NCBI GenBank assembly: GCA_015064685.1
Contig: SVRT01000006.1
Location: 56,285 to 120,284, forward strand
Direction of reading: 5' to 3'
Length of the DNA stretch: 64,000 nucleotides
Source of the DNA: Oscillospiraceae bacterium
Lineage (GTDB): Bacteria > Bacillota > Clostridia > Oscillospirales > CAG-272
Each line of letters begins with the position of its first letter. Position 1 is the first letter of the stretch. The position numbers and the translations under genes are program-made. Shown piece by piece: positions 37,997 to 45,100 of the stretch. Under the pieces are notes generated by a model. The model was given only the letters and a program-made list of their open reading frames with translations. It ran no database searches and was not told the DNA's origin.

Positions 37997-38433
37997 CAGA
38001 TATAAATAACATCGAGAACATCCTTGATAGCGAGGGCGTGTATATAAGCACGACGAGCGGTGTCAGTATGTATCCCATGCTCCGTGACAGACGTGACACG
38101 ATAGTGGTCACTCCCTGCCGCGAGAGACTGAAAAAGTATGACGTCGCGCTCTATCGTCGCGGGGAAAGCTACGTGCTTCACCGCGTCATCGAGGTGCGCC
38201 CCGACTCCTACGTGATCCGCGGTGATAACTGTGTCGCAAAGGAATACGGCATCACCGACGCGAATATACTCGGCAAGCTCACCGCATTTTACCGCAAGGA
38301 TAAAGAGATAAATATGAACGGCACGGCATATAAGCTCTATTCAAGGCTTATCTGCCTTTTGCACCCGTTCGTAAAGCTTAAGCTCAAGGTCATAGCACGA
38401 ATCAAGAAGATAAGGAGGAGCAATAATGGATGA
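37993..38433 (+). CDS. S26-family signal-peptidase-like protein, SipW/ER type (146 aa)
   Basis: Short S26 peptidase with box B SGVSMYPML (candidate nucleophile Ser25), box D-like YVLHRVIEV with His63 where typical bacterial signal peptidase I has Lys, and box E RGDN (77-80). Ser/His pairs are known from SipW and ER signal peptidases. There is no N-terminal membrane anchor; only a moderately hydrophobic stretch near residues 115-135 (LYSRLICLLHPFVKLKLKVIA), followed by a basic tail. Start codon overlaps the PqqD stop; the 3' end overlaps the HTH gene by eight bases. Adjacent RRE and S26 genes are recurrent in Clostridia; a role in processing or leader cleavage of a partner protein is inference. 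Confidence 0.88.
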   Translation: MTDINNIENILDSEGVYISTTSGVSMYPMLRDRRDTIVVTPCRERLKKYDVALYRRGESYVLHRVIEVRPDSYVIRGDNCVAKEYGITDANILGKLTAFYRKDKEINMNGTAYKLYSRLICLLHPFVKLKLKVIARIKKIRRSNNG

Positions 38434-39037
38434 TATAAAGCTGATAATCTCGCAAAACATAGTTGCTCTTCGCCGCAAGAGCGCAATGACACAGATCGAG
38501 CTTGCGGAAAAGCTCAATTATTCCGACAAAGCGATCTCGAAATGGGAGCGCGGCGAGTCGATCCCCGACATCACCGTCCTCAAAGCGATCGCGGACATTT
38601 TCTCGGTCACGGTCGACTACCTTATACAGCCCGACCACGAACACGAGCCGTCCGACGAGCCGCAGGAAAACGAATCGGTGATCAAAAGGATCAAGCGCCG
38701 CAGAACAATGGTGACGGGAATGAGCGTCCTGCTCGTCTGGGTCATCGCGACTCTGCTTTTCGTGATCCTCGACCTCGCCATCAAGAGCGGCTGGGGGCAT
38801 CTGCTCGTATTCGCGTACGCAGTTCCTGCATCCTGCATCGTGTGGCTGGTATTCAATTCGATCTGGCATAACCGCCGCTTCAATTACGTAATAATATCGC
38901 TTATGATGTGGTCGCTTTTAGCGGCGATCCACCTCTCCGCCATAGTCGGCGGCGCAAACATCTGGCAACTCTATCTGCTTGGCATCCCGGGGCAAATAAT
39001 CATCGCCCTGTGGTCGCTCATCGGCAGAAAGGGGTAA
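38426..39037 (+). CDS. XRE-family HTH regulator with C-terminal membrane domain (203 aa)
   Basis: Residues 1-68 are a Cro/C1-type HTH (QIELAEKLNYSDKAISKWER, then GESIPDITVLKAIADIFSVT). A short acidic and basic linker (about 69-90) leads to four hydrophobic segments (about 95-115, 122-142, 150-172 and 178-198), ending GRKG. Such membrane-tethered HTH proteins are common in Clostridia and usually act as local repressors that sense envelope signals. The ATG lies eight bases inside the end of the S26 gene, preceded by GGAGGAGCAATA. It may regulate this cassette; no operator was identified. Confidence 0.9.
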   Translation: MDDIKLIISQNIVALRRKSAMTQIELAEKLNYSDKAISKWERGESIPDITVLKAIADIFSVTVDYLIQPDHEHEPSDEPQENESVIKRIKRRRTMVTGMSVLLVWVIATLLFVILDLAIKSGWGHLLVFAYAVPASCIVWLVFNSIWHNRRFNYVIISLMMWSLLAAIHLSAIVGGANIWQLYLLGIPGQIIIALWSLIGRKG

Positions 39038-39041
39038 ATTA

Positions 39042-39938
39042 ATGGACAATAAAACTAAAGCCCCCGATAGAAAGCATAATCGTTTAAAAAATTATGATTA
39101 TAGCTCTACGGGGGCTTACTTCATAACGATATGCACCAAAGACAGACAGAACATCCTATCTGAAATCATTAAATCCATCCCCACGGCTTCACACGATACG
39201 CCACCCTGCCAAACCGTAGGGACCGACGTCCCCGGAGGTCCGCTCAATGATGCCAATATCAATTTCACGGCTTCACATGATACGCCACCCTGCCAAACCG
39301 TAGGGACCGACGTCCCCGGCGGTCCGCTCAATGATGCCAATACCAATTTCACGGCTTCACACGATACGCCATCCTGCCAAACCGTAGGGACCGACGTCCC
39401 CGGCGGTCCGCTCAATGATGCCAATATCAATTTCACGGCTTCACACGATACGCCGCCCTGCCAAACCGTAGGGACCGACGTCCCCGGCGGTCCGCTCAAT
39501 GATGCCAATATCAATTTCACGGCTACCAAAGCACCATTGTGGATCGATGATCTACCTCCGGTATATACAAAATTGACAGCACAAGGCGAAATTGTTGAAA
39601 AAATTCTGCTTCAACTTGACGAATTCTATCATGACATAAACGTCGATGAATACGTTATTATGCCCGATCACATCCATATTCTTTTTTCAATTCCAAAAAA
39701 CGGACCGCCGAGGACGTCGGTCCCTACGGCACAGACTACCCCTCTATCCAAGTTTATCTCAACATTTAAGCGATTTACAAACAAAGAAATCGGATACAAT
39801 ATTTGGCAATACAGATCCTACGACCACATAATCCGCGACAGACACGACTACGAGGCGAAAAGGAAATATATCTACGAAAATCCAATTAAAAGGTACTACA
39901 AGGACCTTGAAAACAAAGAAAAAAACACGGAAATCTGA
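39042..39938 (+). CDS. REP-associated tyrosine transposase (RAYT) with in-frame REP insertions (298 aa)
   Basis: Y1/HUH-type single-strand transposase related to IS200 TnpA. N-terminal signature RLKNYDYSSTGAYFITICTK, HUH motif in EYVIMPDHIHILFS, C-terminal IWQYRSYDHIIRDRHDY and YIYENPIKRYY. Between the first two, where the family normally has a short loop, are four exact 28-residue repeats (TASHDTPPCQTVGTDVPGGP, then LNDANINF) encoded by 39183-39518. Each unit contains one 27-bp palindrome (GTAGGGACCGACGTCC and onward) and a fifth copy sits inverted at 39701-39727, encoding NGPPRTSVPT. The gene follows the HTH gene by four bases. The frame is intact across all insertions, so it may still be functional. 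Confidence 0.92.
   Translation: MDNKTKAPDRKHNRLKNYDYSSTGAYFITICTKDRQNILSEIIKSIPTASHDTPPCQTVGTDVPGGPLNDANINFTASHDTPPCQTVGTDVPGGPLNDANTNFTASHDTPSCQTVGTDVPGGPLNDANINFTASHDTPPCQTVGTDVPGGPLNDANINFTATKAPLWIDDLPPVYTKLTAQGEIVEKILLQLDEFYHDINVDEYVIMPDHIHILFSIPKNGPPRTSVPTAQTTPLSKFISTFKRFTNKEIGYNIWQYRSYDHIIRDRHDYEAKRKYIYENPIKRYYKDLENKEKNTEI
39183..39518 (+). repeat. Four 84-bp tandem repeats inside the RAYT gene
   Basis: Units start at 39183, 39267, 39351 and 39435 and differ by only a few bases. REP-like palindromes within them lie at 39216-39242, 39300-39326, 39384-39410 and 39468-39494, with stem GGACCG / CGGTCC (the first copy has a mismatch). Confidence 0.95.
39701..39727 (-). repeat. Inverted REP copy inside the RAYT gene
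   Basis: CGGACCGCCGAGGACGTCGG and onward is the reverse complement of the palindrome in the 84-bp repeats, with one base change. It inserts nine codons just after the HUH motif. Confidence 0.9.
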
Positions 39939-39953
39939 TTTTCCGTGTTTTTT
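39921..39953. terminator. Bidirectional terminator between RAYT and the HPrK-like gene
   Basis: AAAACACGGAAA / TTTCCGTGTTTT with T-runs on either strand serves both converging genes. The RAYT stop codon lies in the loop. Confidence 0.85.
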
Positions 39954-39985
39954 CATATTTTTTTGCTCAAATTTGCATTTTTTCG

Positions 39986-40702
39986 CTATTTCAGCGCCTC
40001 AAACGAGGTCGCGGCGGCGCTGTCGTCCATATTGCACTCAAGGCGGTAAAAATCCACCGTTTGCGCCATACCGTCGACAAGGTCAAAGGTGGCAAGCTGC
40101 GCCTCGACGTCAACAGGAATGTAGACCTGCCTTATCACATCGTCGAAATGCTCCTCGGGAGCGATCCGCTCGATCTTATTTTCCGCGGCGCGCGCAACGA
40201 GAACGATTCCGCGAAGCGGCGCGGTCGTATTGACCTTCCAGCCCTCCTTACCCGCCCAGGGGGTCGAGCAGATGCGCCATTCGCCGTCGAGGAAGCGGAT
40301 TATGGGCTTGTCACCGTTGACTATCGCAACGTCATCGGGATAATTCTTGAGCAGGAGTGAAATATGCGTGGTCTTGCCCGTTCCCGAGGGAGCGGCAAAA
40401 ATATACCCCTTGCCGCCGATGGTTATCGCCGCGCCGTGAAAGACGAATCCGTCACGCGCGGGCAGCTTCTCCGCGATCGCGCGATAGAGACAGATCCCCT
40501 CGCAGTAGCCGTCGGAGAACGTGTTCTCACCGTACTGATCTCGCTCCGCGGCGATCTCGTCCTCGCCGACAGAGACCGTGATGTCGCACTCGCCCCCGCC
40601 AACGAGGAAATCCTCGCAAAGCCTTTTAGCGTAAGGATATCTGCATATCATCCTTACGTTAAGATCAGCTATTCTCATTGTGAAATCTCGGTAATCGGAC
40701 AT
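39986..40702 (-). CDS. HPr kinase/PEP carboxykinase-like P-loop protein (238 aa)
   Basis: Contains a PEPCK/HPrK-type core: FVFHGAAITIGGKGYIFAAP, then P-loop PSGTGKTTH (residues 105-113), then VAIVNGDKP (126-133) and STPWAGKEGW (147-155). It lacks the N-terminal domain of true HPr kinase and is shorter. Relatives sit in RiPP clusters beside PqqD-like proteins, and one (from the paeninodin lasso-peptide cluster) phosphorylates its peptide. The ATG has GAGG upstream and lies 16 nt after the stop of the WELGGVPLG lipoprotein gene, so the two are almost certainly co-transcribed. It converges on the PqqD/S26/HTH/RAYT set. Phosphorylation of a partner protein is inference. Confidence 0.85.
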   Translation of the reverse strand: MSDYRDFTMRIADLNVRMICRYPYAKRLCEDFLVGGGECDITVSVGEDEIAAERDQYGENTFSDGYCEGICLYRAIAEKLPARDGFVFHGAAITIGGKGYIFAAPSGTGKTTHISLLLKNYPDDVAIVNGDKPIIRFLDGEWRICSTPWAGKEGWKVNTTAPLRGIVLVARAAENKIERIAPEEHFDDVIRQVYIPVDVEAQLATFDLVDGMAQTVDFYRLECNMDDSAAATSFEALK

Positions 40703-40718
40703 ATCTTTTCCTCAATTC

Positions 40719-41216
40719 TTATCCAAGCGGAACTCCGCCAAGCTCCCAGCTGTCCCCTGTCGAGTCCTCGGGCTCGGTGGGTGTTTCGGGATCGGTAGGT
40801 GTTTCGGGATCGGTAGGTGTCTCGGGATCGGTAGGTGTCTCGGGATCGGTAGGCACCTCGGGATCGGTAGGCACCTCGGGATCTGTAGGTGTCTCGGGAT
40901 CTGTGGGTGTCTCGGGATCTGTGGGTGTCTCGGGATCGGTAGGTGTCTCGGGATCTGTGGGTGTCTCACCCTCATCCTCTGTGACGTCCTCGCCGTTGTC
41001 CTCGGTTTCACTCTCGACCTCGCCGTCGGTAGGCTCTTCCTCCTCCCCGTCGGTCACGTCCTCGGGGTCTGTGACTGCCCCGCCCTCTGTCGACTCGACC
41101 TTTTCGGTCTGGGCGGTGTCATTCGTCTCGGATCCACCCGCGTTTTCGCTGTTACAAGCCACAAAAGCCGCCAAAACAAGCGAGAGCGCGAGAATCGTAA
41201 TAATTATCTTTTTCAT
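40719..41216 (-). CDS. Small acidic lipoprotein with TPTDPE stalk and WELGGVPLG C-terminus (165 aa)
   Basis: Signal peptide with lipobox AFVAC (Cys about 21), a low-complexity acidic region, about eleven [TV]PTDPE units (DNA 40768-40967) and the tail STGDSWELGGVPLG. It has no folded domain that I can recognise. The last nine residues are identical to those of the lipoprotein at 47819-48031, and the match extends to the DNA. The AAGGAG site precedes the ATG at 41216. The stop lies 16 nt before the HPrK-like gene. Directly upstream is the DUF559-carrying element (41231-41906), and no promoter is visible between the element and the gene. Candidate substrate of the RRE/S26/HPrK cassette (inference). 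Confidence 0.88.
   Translation of the reverse strand: MKKIIITILALSLVLAAFVACNSENAGGSETNDTAQTEKVESTEGGAVTDPEDVTDGEEEEPTDGEVESETEDNGEDVTEDEGETPTDPETPTDPETPTDPETPTDPETPTDPEVPTDPEVPTDPETPTDPETPTDPETPTDPETPTEPEDSTGDSWELGGVPLG
40768..40967 (-). repeat. 18-bp tandem repeat encoding PTDPE stalk of the tagged lipoprotein
   Basis: About eleven units of GGATCGGTAGGTGTCTC type, shared with the giant lipoprotein genes at 25426-28659 and 29390-33877. Confidence 0.88.
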
Positions 41217-41230
41217 ATAAACTCCTTATT

Positions 41231-41906
41231 GCCTTCCCTTGCAAGGGAAGGGGGACCGCGCTTGCGCGGTGGATGAGTAGAAGTCGACACCGCGTTTACA
41301 GTCGATCACGCGCGAGCAAAAGCATTCGCACGGTATCAAACAACGCAACGGCTACCTAATCATCTTTCAAATTTCATATCTTCAAACTCAAGTCCAATAT
41401 TTTTTAGAATATCGCTTGCAACACCCTCAAATCTCTTTCTTACGTCAAAATTGGTATACCGTAAAACTGTGATTCCCAATTCCTTCAATCTAATATCACG
41501 CTCACTGTCCATCATACGATGTCTGGGCTCGTAGTGCTGAGATCCATCGATTTCTACAACAATCTTTGCGCTTGGAATATAAAAATCAACTATATAATGC
41601 TCTATAGTTTTCTGTCTCTTAACAGTGACCGGTAATTTTTTAAAGAAATCATACCAGAGGTGTTTTTCCTCAGGAGTCATATTTTTTCTTAGTTCCTGAG
41701 CATTTTCTTTGTAATCTTTTCTATATGGGAACATATCGATCCTCATTTTGCAGCCAAAGCTATGGCGCAAATAAATTATCAGTGGGCTTTATTGTTTGGT
41801 ACAATCCACAATATAATTTTGCTCGCGCGTGTTTAACAATAAACACGGTGACGTTTTCTACTCATCCACCATCTTCGATGGTCCCCCTTCCCTTGCAAGG
41901 GAAGGC
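41231..41906. mobile_element. 676-bp inverted-repeat element carrying a DUF559 nuclease gene
   Basis: Arms GCCTTCCCTTGCAAGGGAAG ... GGATGAGTAGAA (left) and the inverted counterpart ending in GGAAGGC (right) have the same two-hairpin plan as the 223-bp elements at 29076-29298 and 50364-50586: a CCTTCCC/GGGAAGG hairpin, then a GGACC...GGTGG hairpin whose stem bases differ but stay paired (GCG-CTT-GCGC left, ATC-TTC-GAT right). Between the arms lies one gene, 41360-41734. It sits 14 bp upstream of the lipoprotein gene and separates it from the 41976-47524 gene pair. A clear target duplication is not seen. Confidence 0.8.
41360..41734 (-). CDS. DUF559 (Vsr-like, PD-(D/E)XK fold) endonuclease-like protein (124 aa)
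   Basis: Typical DUF559 domain: LRKNMTPEEKHLWYDFFKKL at the N-terminus, then the putative nuclease core VDFYIPSAKIVVEIDGSQHY (the Asp, Glu and His of the IVEIDGxxH pattern), then ERDIRLKELGITVLRYTNFD. The family resembles very-short-patch repair nucleases; function unproven. I start it at 41734 (MFPYRKDYK) because TGAGGATCGAT precedes it; in-frame starts at 41746 (ATG) and 41770 (TTG) are possible. It is the only gene in the inverted-repeat element and is a candidate for its mobilisation or homing. Confidence 0.88.
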   Translation of the reverse strand: MFPYRKDYKENAQELRKNMTPEEKHLWYDFFKKLPVTVKRQKTIEHYIVDFYIPSAKIVVEIDGSQHYEPRHRMMDSERDIRLKELGITVLRYTNFDVRKRFEGVASDILKNIGLEFEDMKFER

Positions 41907-41916
41907 TTAATAGACA

Positions 41917-41948
41917 GGGGCAACCGCGAGCGGTTGCCCCTCTTTTTT
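41917..41948 (+). terminator. Hairpin with T-run on the plus strand
   Basis: GGGGCAACCG / CGGTTGCCCC then TCTTTTTTTG. No plus-strand gene lies just upstream, so it may shield the minus-strand genes. A second palindrome, TGATCTGA-AGG-TCAGATCA (41950-41968), is adjacent. No good minus-strand terminator is seen after 41976. Confidence 0.5.
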
Positions 41949-41975
41949 TGATCTGAAGGTCAGATCAGAGATCTA

Positions 41976-42107
41976 TTATGCGTCAGCAGCATTCTCATCA
42001 GCGGCCTTAAGGATAGGACCTTCCCACTCCTCGGTCTCGCTATATGTAATAATGTCTGCATCAACGTATGTGATCTTTACTTCAGGAGCAAAATAATTCT
42101 TTTTCAT
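41976..42107 (-). CDS. Short acidic peptide (43 aa) coupled to the giant secreted protein
   Basis: Reads MKKNYFAPEVKITYVDADII, then TYSETEEWEGPILKAADENA, then ADA. AGGAGG lies ten bases upstream of the ATG, and the gene starts 20 nt after the stop of the 1798-residue protein, so it is a genuine operon member. No signal peptide or membrane segment. The N-terminus has the Y-x-x-P spacing seen in leaders bound by RRE domains of lasso-peptide systems, and short peptides beginning MKK-x-Y-x-x-P are common in Clostridia and Bacteroidota. The EEWEGPIL stretch resembles the DEWELGGVPL tail of the nearby lipoproteins. No lasso cyclase is present, so the product class is open. Confidence 0.72.
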   Translation of the reverse strand: MKKNYFAPEVKITYVDADIITYSETEEWEGPILKAADENAADA

Positions 42108-42127
42108 TATATTTTTCCTCCTTATTA

Positions 42128-45100
42128 TTAGTTAGCTGCAGAGCCGTCTGCAACGTTAACCTGCTGGCTAACAGTTGCGGTATTGCTTCCGCCCGCGGTG
42201 ATCTGAGTAACAACGCTCTCTTCAACAAGTGCATCGATCTCAGCCCAGCCGCCTTCAACGAATGCAACGTAAGCGATATCGCTGGTTCCTTCGTTGTGGA
42301 AGTAGAAGGAGTCTACGTCGTAGTAGTCCTGACCCTCAAGCTTTGCGTAGTATTCGCCGCAAACTGCCTCGAGGTCGATAACGTATGTTACCCACTCACC
42401 TGTAGCTTCACCCTTACCCATAAGGAAAACGCTCTTCGTAGAAGAACCATGATAGTACTGGTCGCCGACTGCTGAACAAAGTGCAGATTCAGTCGAACCA
42501 TCCTCAAGGATTTTCTTATATGTTGCGATTGTTTTGTTAAGCACACCGTCTGTGAAATCAGCCTCTGTTACAGTTCCGATTGCACAGTTCTTTGCAGTCG
42601 TAGAGATGCAGAATCTGATATATGCAGCAGCGTCGCTACTTCTCGCCTTTACAACGAGATACTTGGCATTACCAACGTTTACGCTATACTGCTCACCTGC
42701 GGATGCAGTCTGAGTTGTTGCCATATCATGGTCCATTCTCTGCCAGATAGTCTGTATACGGCTGGTCTCCATGTAACCAACGTTAGCGTCTACATCATAT
42801 TTGTAAGAGTTTCCGCTTCCGCCGTAGTAAACCTTAGCGGTTGTGTTAAGAGCATTTGCAGAGTAGTACTTTGTTACGGAATCATCAAGAGCGATAGTCT
42901 TTACAACCTGTCCACATTCGCTACAACTATAGGTGTAGGTGCTACCGTTCACCGACTCTACGGGTGTGTGAACTGCACATCCATGGGTCTGGGTATCACG
43001 AACATAATTAGTAGAATTGTTTACAGACCACTCGTAGGTATCTTCTGCGATAATGTTCTTAATGTCACTAAGATCATTGAAGAATGATATGTATGCGATA
43101 TCCAGAACCTCATCGGTAGGAGTATCCATCTGTGTGTATCCACCGAAGGGACGGATATGAACAGTCCTAGGACCGTATTCGCCGTTAGTGTCAGGTGCAT
43201 ACGCCGTGCTTCCTGCTCTTGTAGCGAGATCAACAACGATGGTATGCCACTGGTTATCCTCGGGGAGATATACCTCGAAGCCACCTGCTGCCCATGAACC
43301 TGCAAATCCGCCTGTAGATGTTACCCAGAAAGGAAGAACTGTACTGTTTACAGAGTTATTATTCTGACGAACCTTTATAACCATGTATCTACCTGCACCG
43401 GGATGATTAGCTCCATTGGTTGTTTCAGGGAACCAACCGCACCACTGACCGTTAGTCTTGGCATCCGCGAGGCGAAGGAATGTCTCTCCGCCATCGGTTA
43501 CAAGATCAATGTTGCTTACCGTACCTGTCCACTTAGAGGCTACGGCTGCCATAGAGTAAAGCTTCTCAGCAGACCAGTAGAGATCCGTTGCATTAACAGA
43601 TGCGCCTGTATCTCTTATAGTTGAGCCGCATACAGTACAAACTGTCTTGTAAGTACCATCAGCAACGATGTTGTAAGAGCCATGCTCTGCAGCGCCGCCG
43701 TTATGTCCGCAAGCTACACATACGTATGTGCATGCACCGTTTACGTTCTTAACCTGATACTCGTGCTCTACACAAAGACCGTCCTGATCATAGTGTCCCT
43801 TATACGTTGCAAAAGTACCCTCGTAGAGCTTATATGTCTCATTATTTTTAAGAAGAACCATAGCCTCTTCAAGAGAATCTGTTACTGCAAGATAAGCTAT
43901 ATCCATCTTTCTGTCATTGCCCTGGGGCATACCCATGAAGTAGAGCTGTGCATTTGTGTTAAGCGCGTACTTGCTGTTACTATTAACAGGATTCTTAAGG
44001 ATAATTACCGTCCATCCATCTTCGGGCTCAACGTAGAAGGTACCAACGTGACCTGCAGCTACGTTGGTTGTTCCGTCTGTACTTGCATACAAACACAAGC
44101 CTGCCTTTGTCTCACCGTATGCACGAACCTTCATAATGATGTAAGAACCGGAGTTGTAAGCTGTGCCTGTGGCTGCGCCTGCTCCGCCGCCACCTGTGAA
44201 GTTCCAGTGTGTGCCTTCTGTAGCAGCATAGCGGTTATACGCCAAGATCTCAGTCATATCGAACTGATCCTTGACAAGAGATGTGCCAGCGTTATTGTAG
44301 TAATTCATTCCGCTGAGAGGTGCGAAATAATTGATATTTGCTACGTCGAAGGTTCTATCAACCTTTCCGCAGCCTACGCATGCGTAGGTGTAAACCGTTC
44401 CGTTTACAGTCAATGCGTAAGAGCAATCTCCTACACAAGCACCATCATCAGTTGTAACTTCAGTGTAGTTTCTGTTTCGGTCAACAACCTTGTATACTGT
44501 ATCTTCCTTAACAAGAGCAGAAACACCTGCCCAGTCCTCAGCGAACGCGATGTAAGCAAAATCAACGTGATCGTCTGCGAGGAAAGGATAGAGGCTGAAC
44601 ATGAAGAAGTCAAGCTCGTATGTGCCTGTTTCGGTATTCTTTGCGTGTGCCGAACCTGCAACCTTACTAAGATCGATTACGTATGTTCCCCATTCGTCAG
44701 CGCCTGCTGCTGCCAAAGGAAGACCTATCGATACACTTCCCGTGTATCCGGACGTACTGTAAGATACAGGAACGTCTGTAAGAGCGTTTTCACTTCCGCG
44801 CATCTTAATTACGAGGTAGTTTGCCTGACCGATATCAACGAAATATCTTTCATAAGCAGATGCATTTCCTGTATCCTGTGCGCTTCTCATCCAAATGAAC
44901 TGAGAGGTCTTGTTGTCAGCGGACGTTCCGTCGAATCCGAAATAAGGAGCGTTACTGTCAAATACGTACTTTTTGTTGTTCATCTGGAAGTACGTACTAG
45001 GTGTGAGCTTGTTATTGTTAAGTGAAGGATTCGTTTCATTTTTACTTCCCGTAGCTTGTGACAAATTGTAAGCGGAGAAGAATACGGAAACGCCGCTAAG

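Noticed and set aside
39183..39518. Possible CRISPR-like array
   Set aside because: The 84-bp units are contiguous with no variable spacers and lie in frame inside the transposase gene.
39986..40702. True HPr kinase/phosphorylase (HprK)
   Set aside because: Only the P-loop core is present, the N-terminal domain is missing, and the context is an RRE cassette and not carbon regulation genes.
41725..41910. Plus-strand frame of 61 codons over the right arm of the DUF559 element
   Set aside because: It spans the inverted arm and part of the DUF559 gene in antisense, has no ribosome-binding site and resembles no protein.
41976..42107. Lasso peptide precursor
   Set aside because: YxxP spacing fits, but no asparagine-synthetase-like cyclase or transglutaminase-like protease gene is in the window, and asnA is the ammonia-dependent, unrelated enzyme. 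Kept only as an unclassified peptide.
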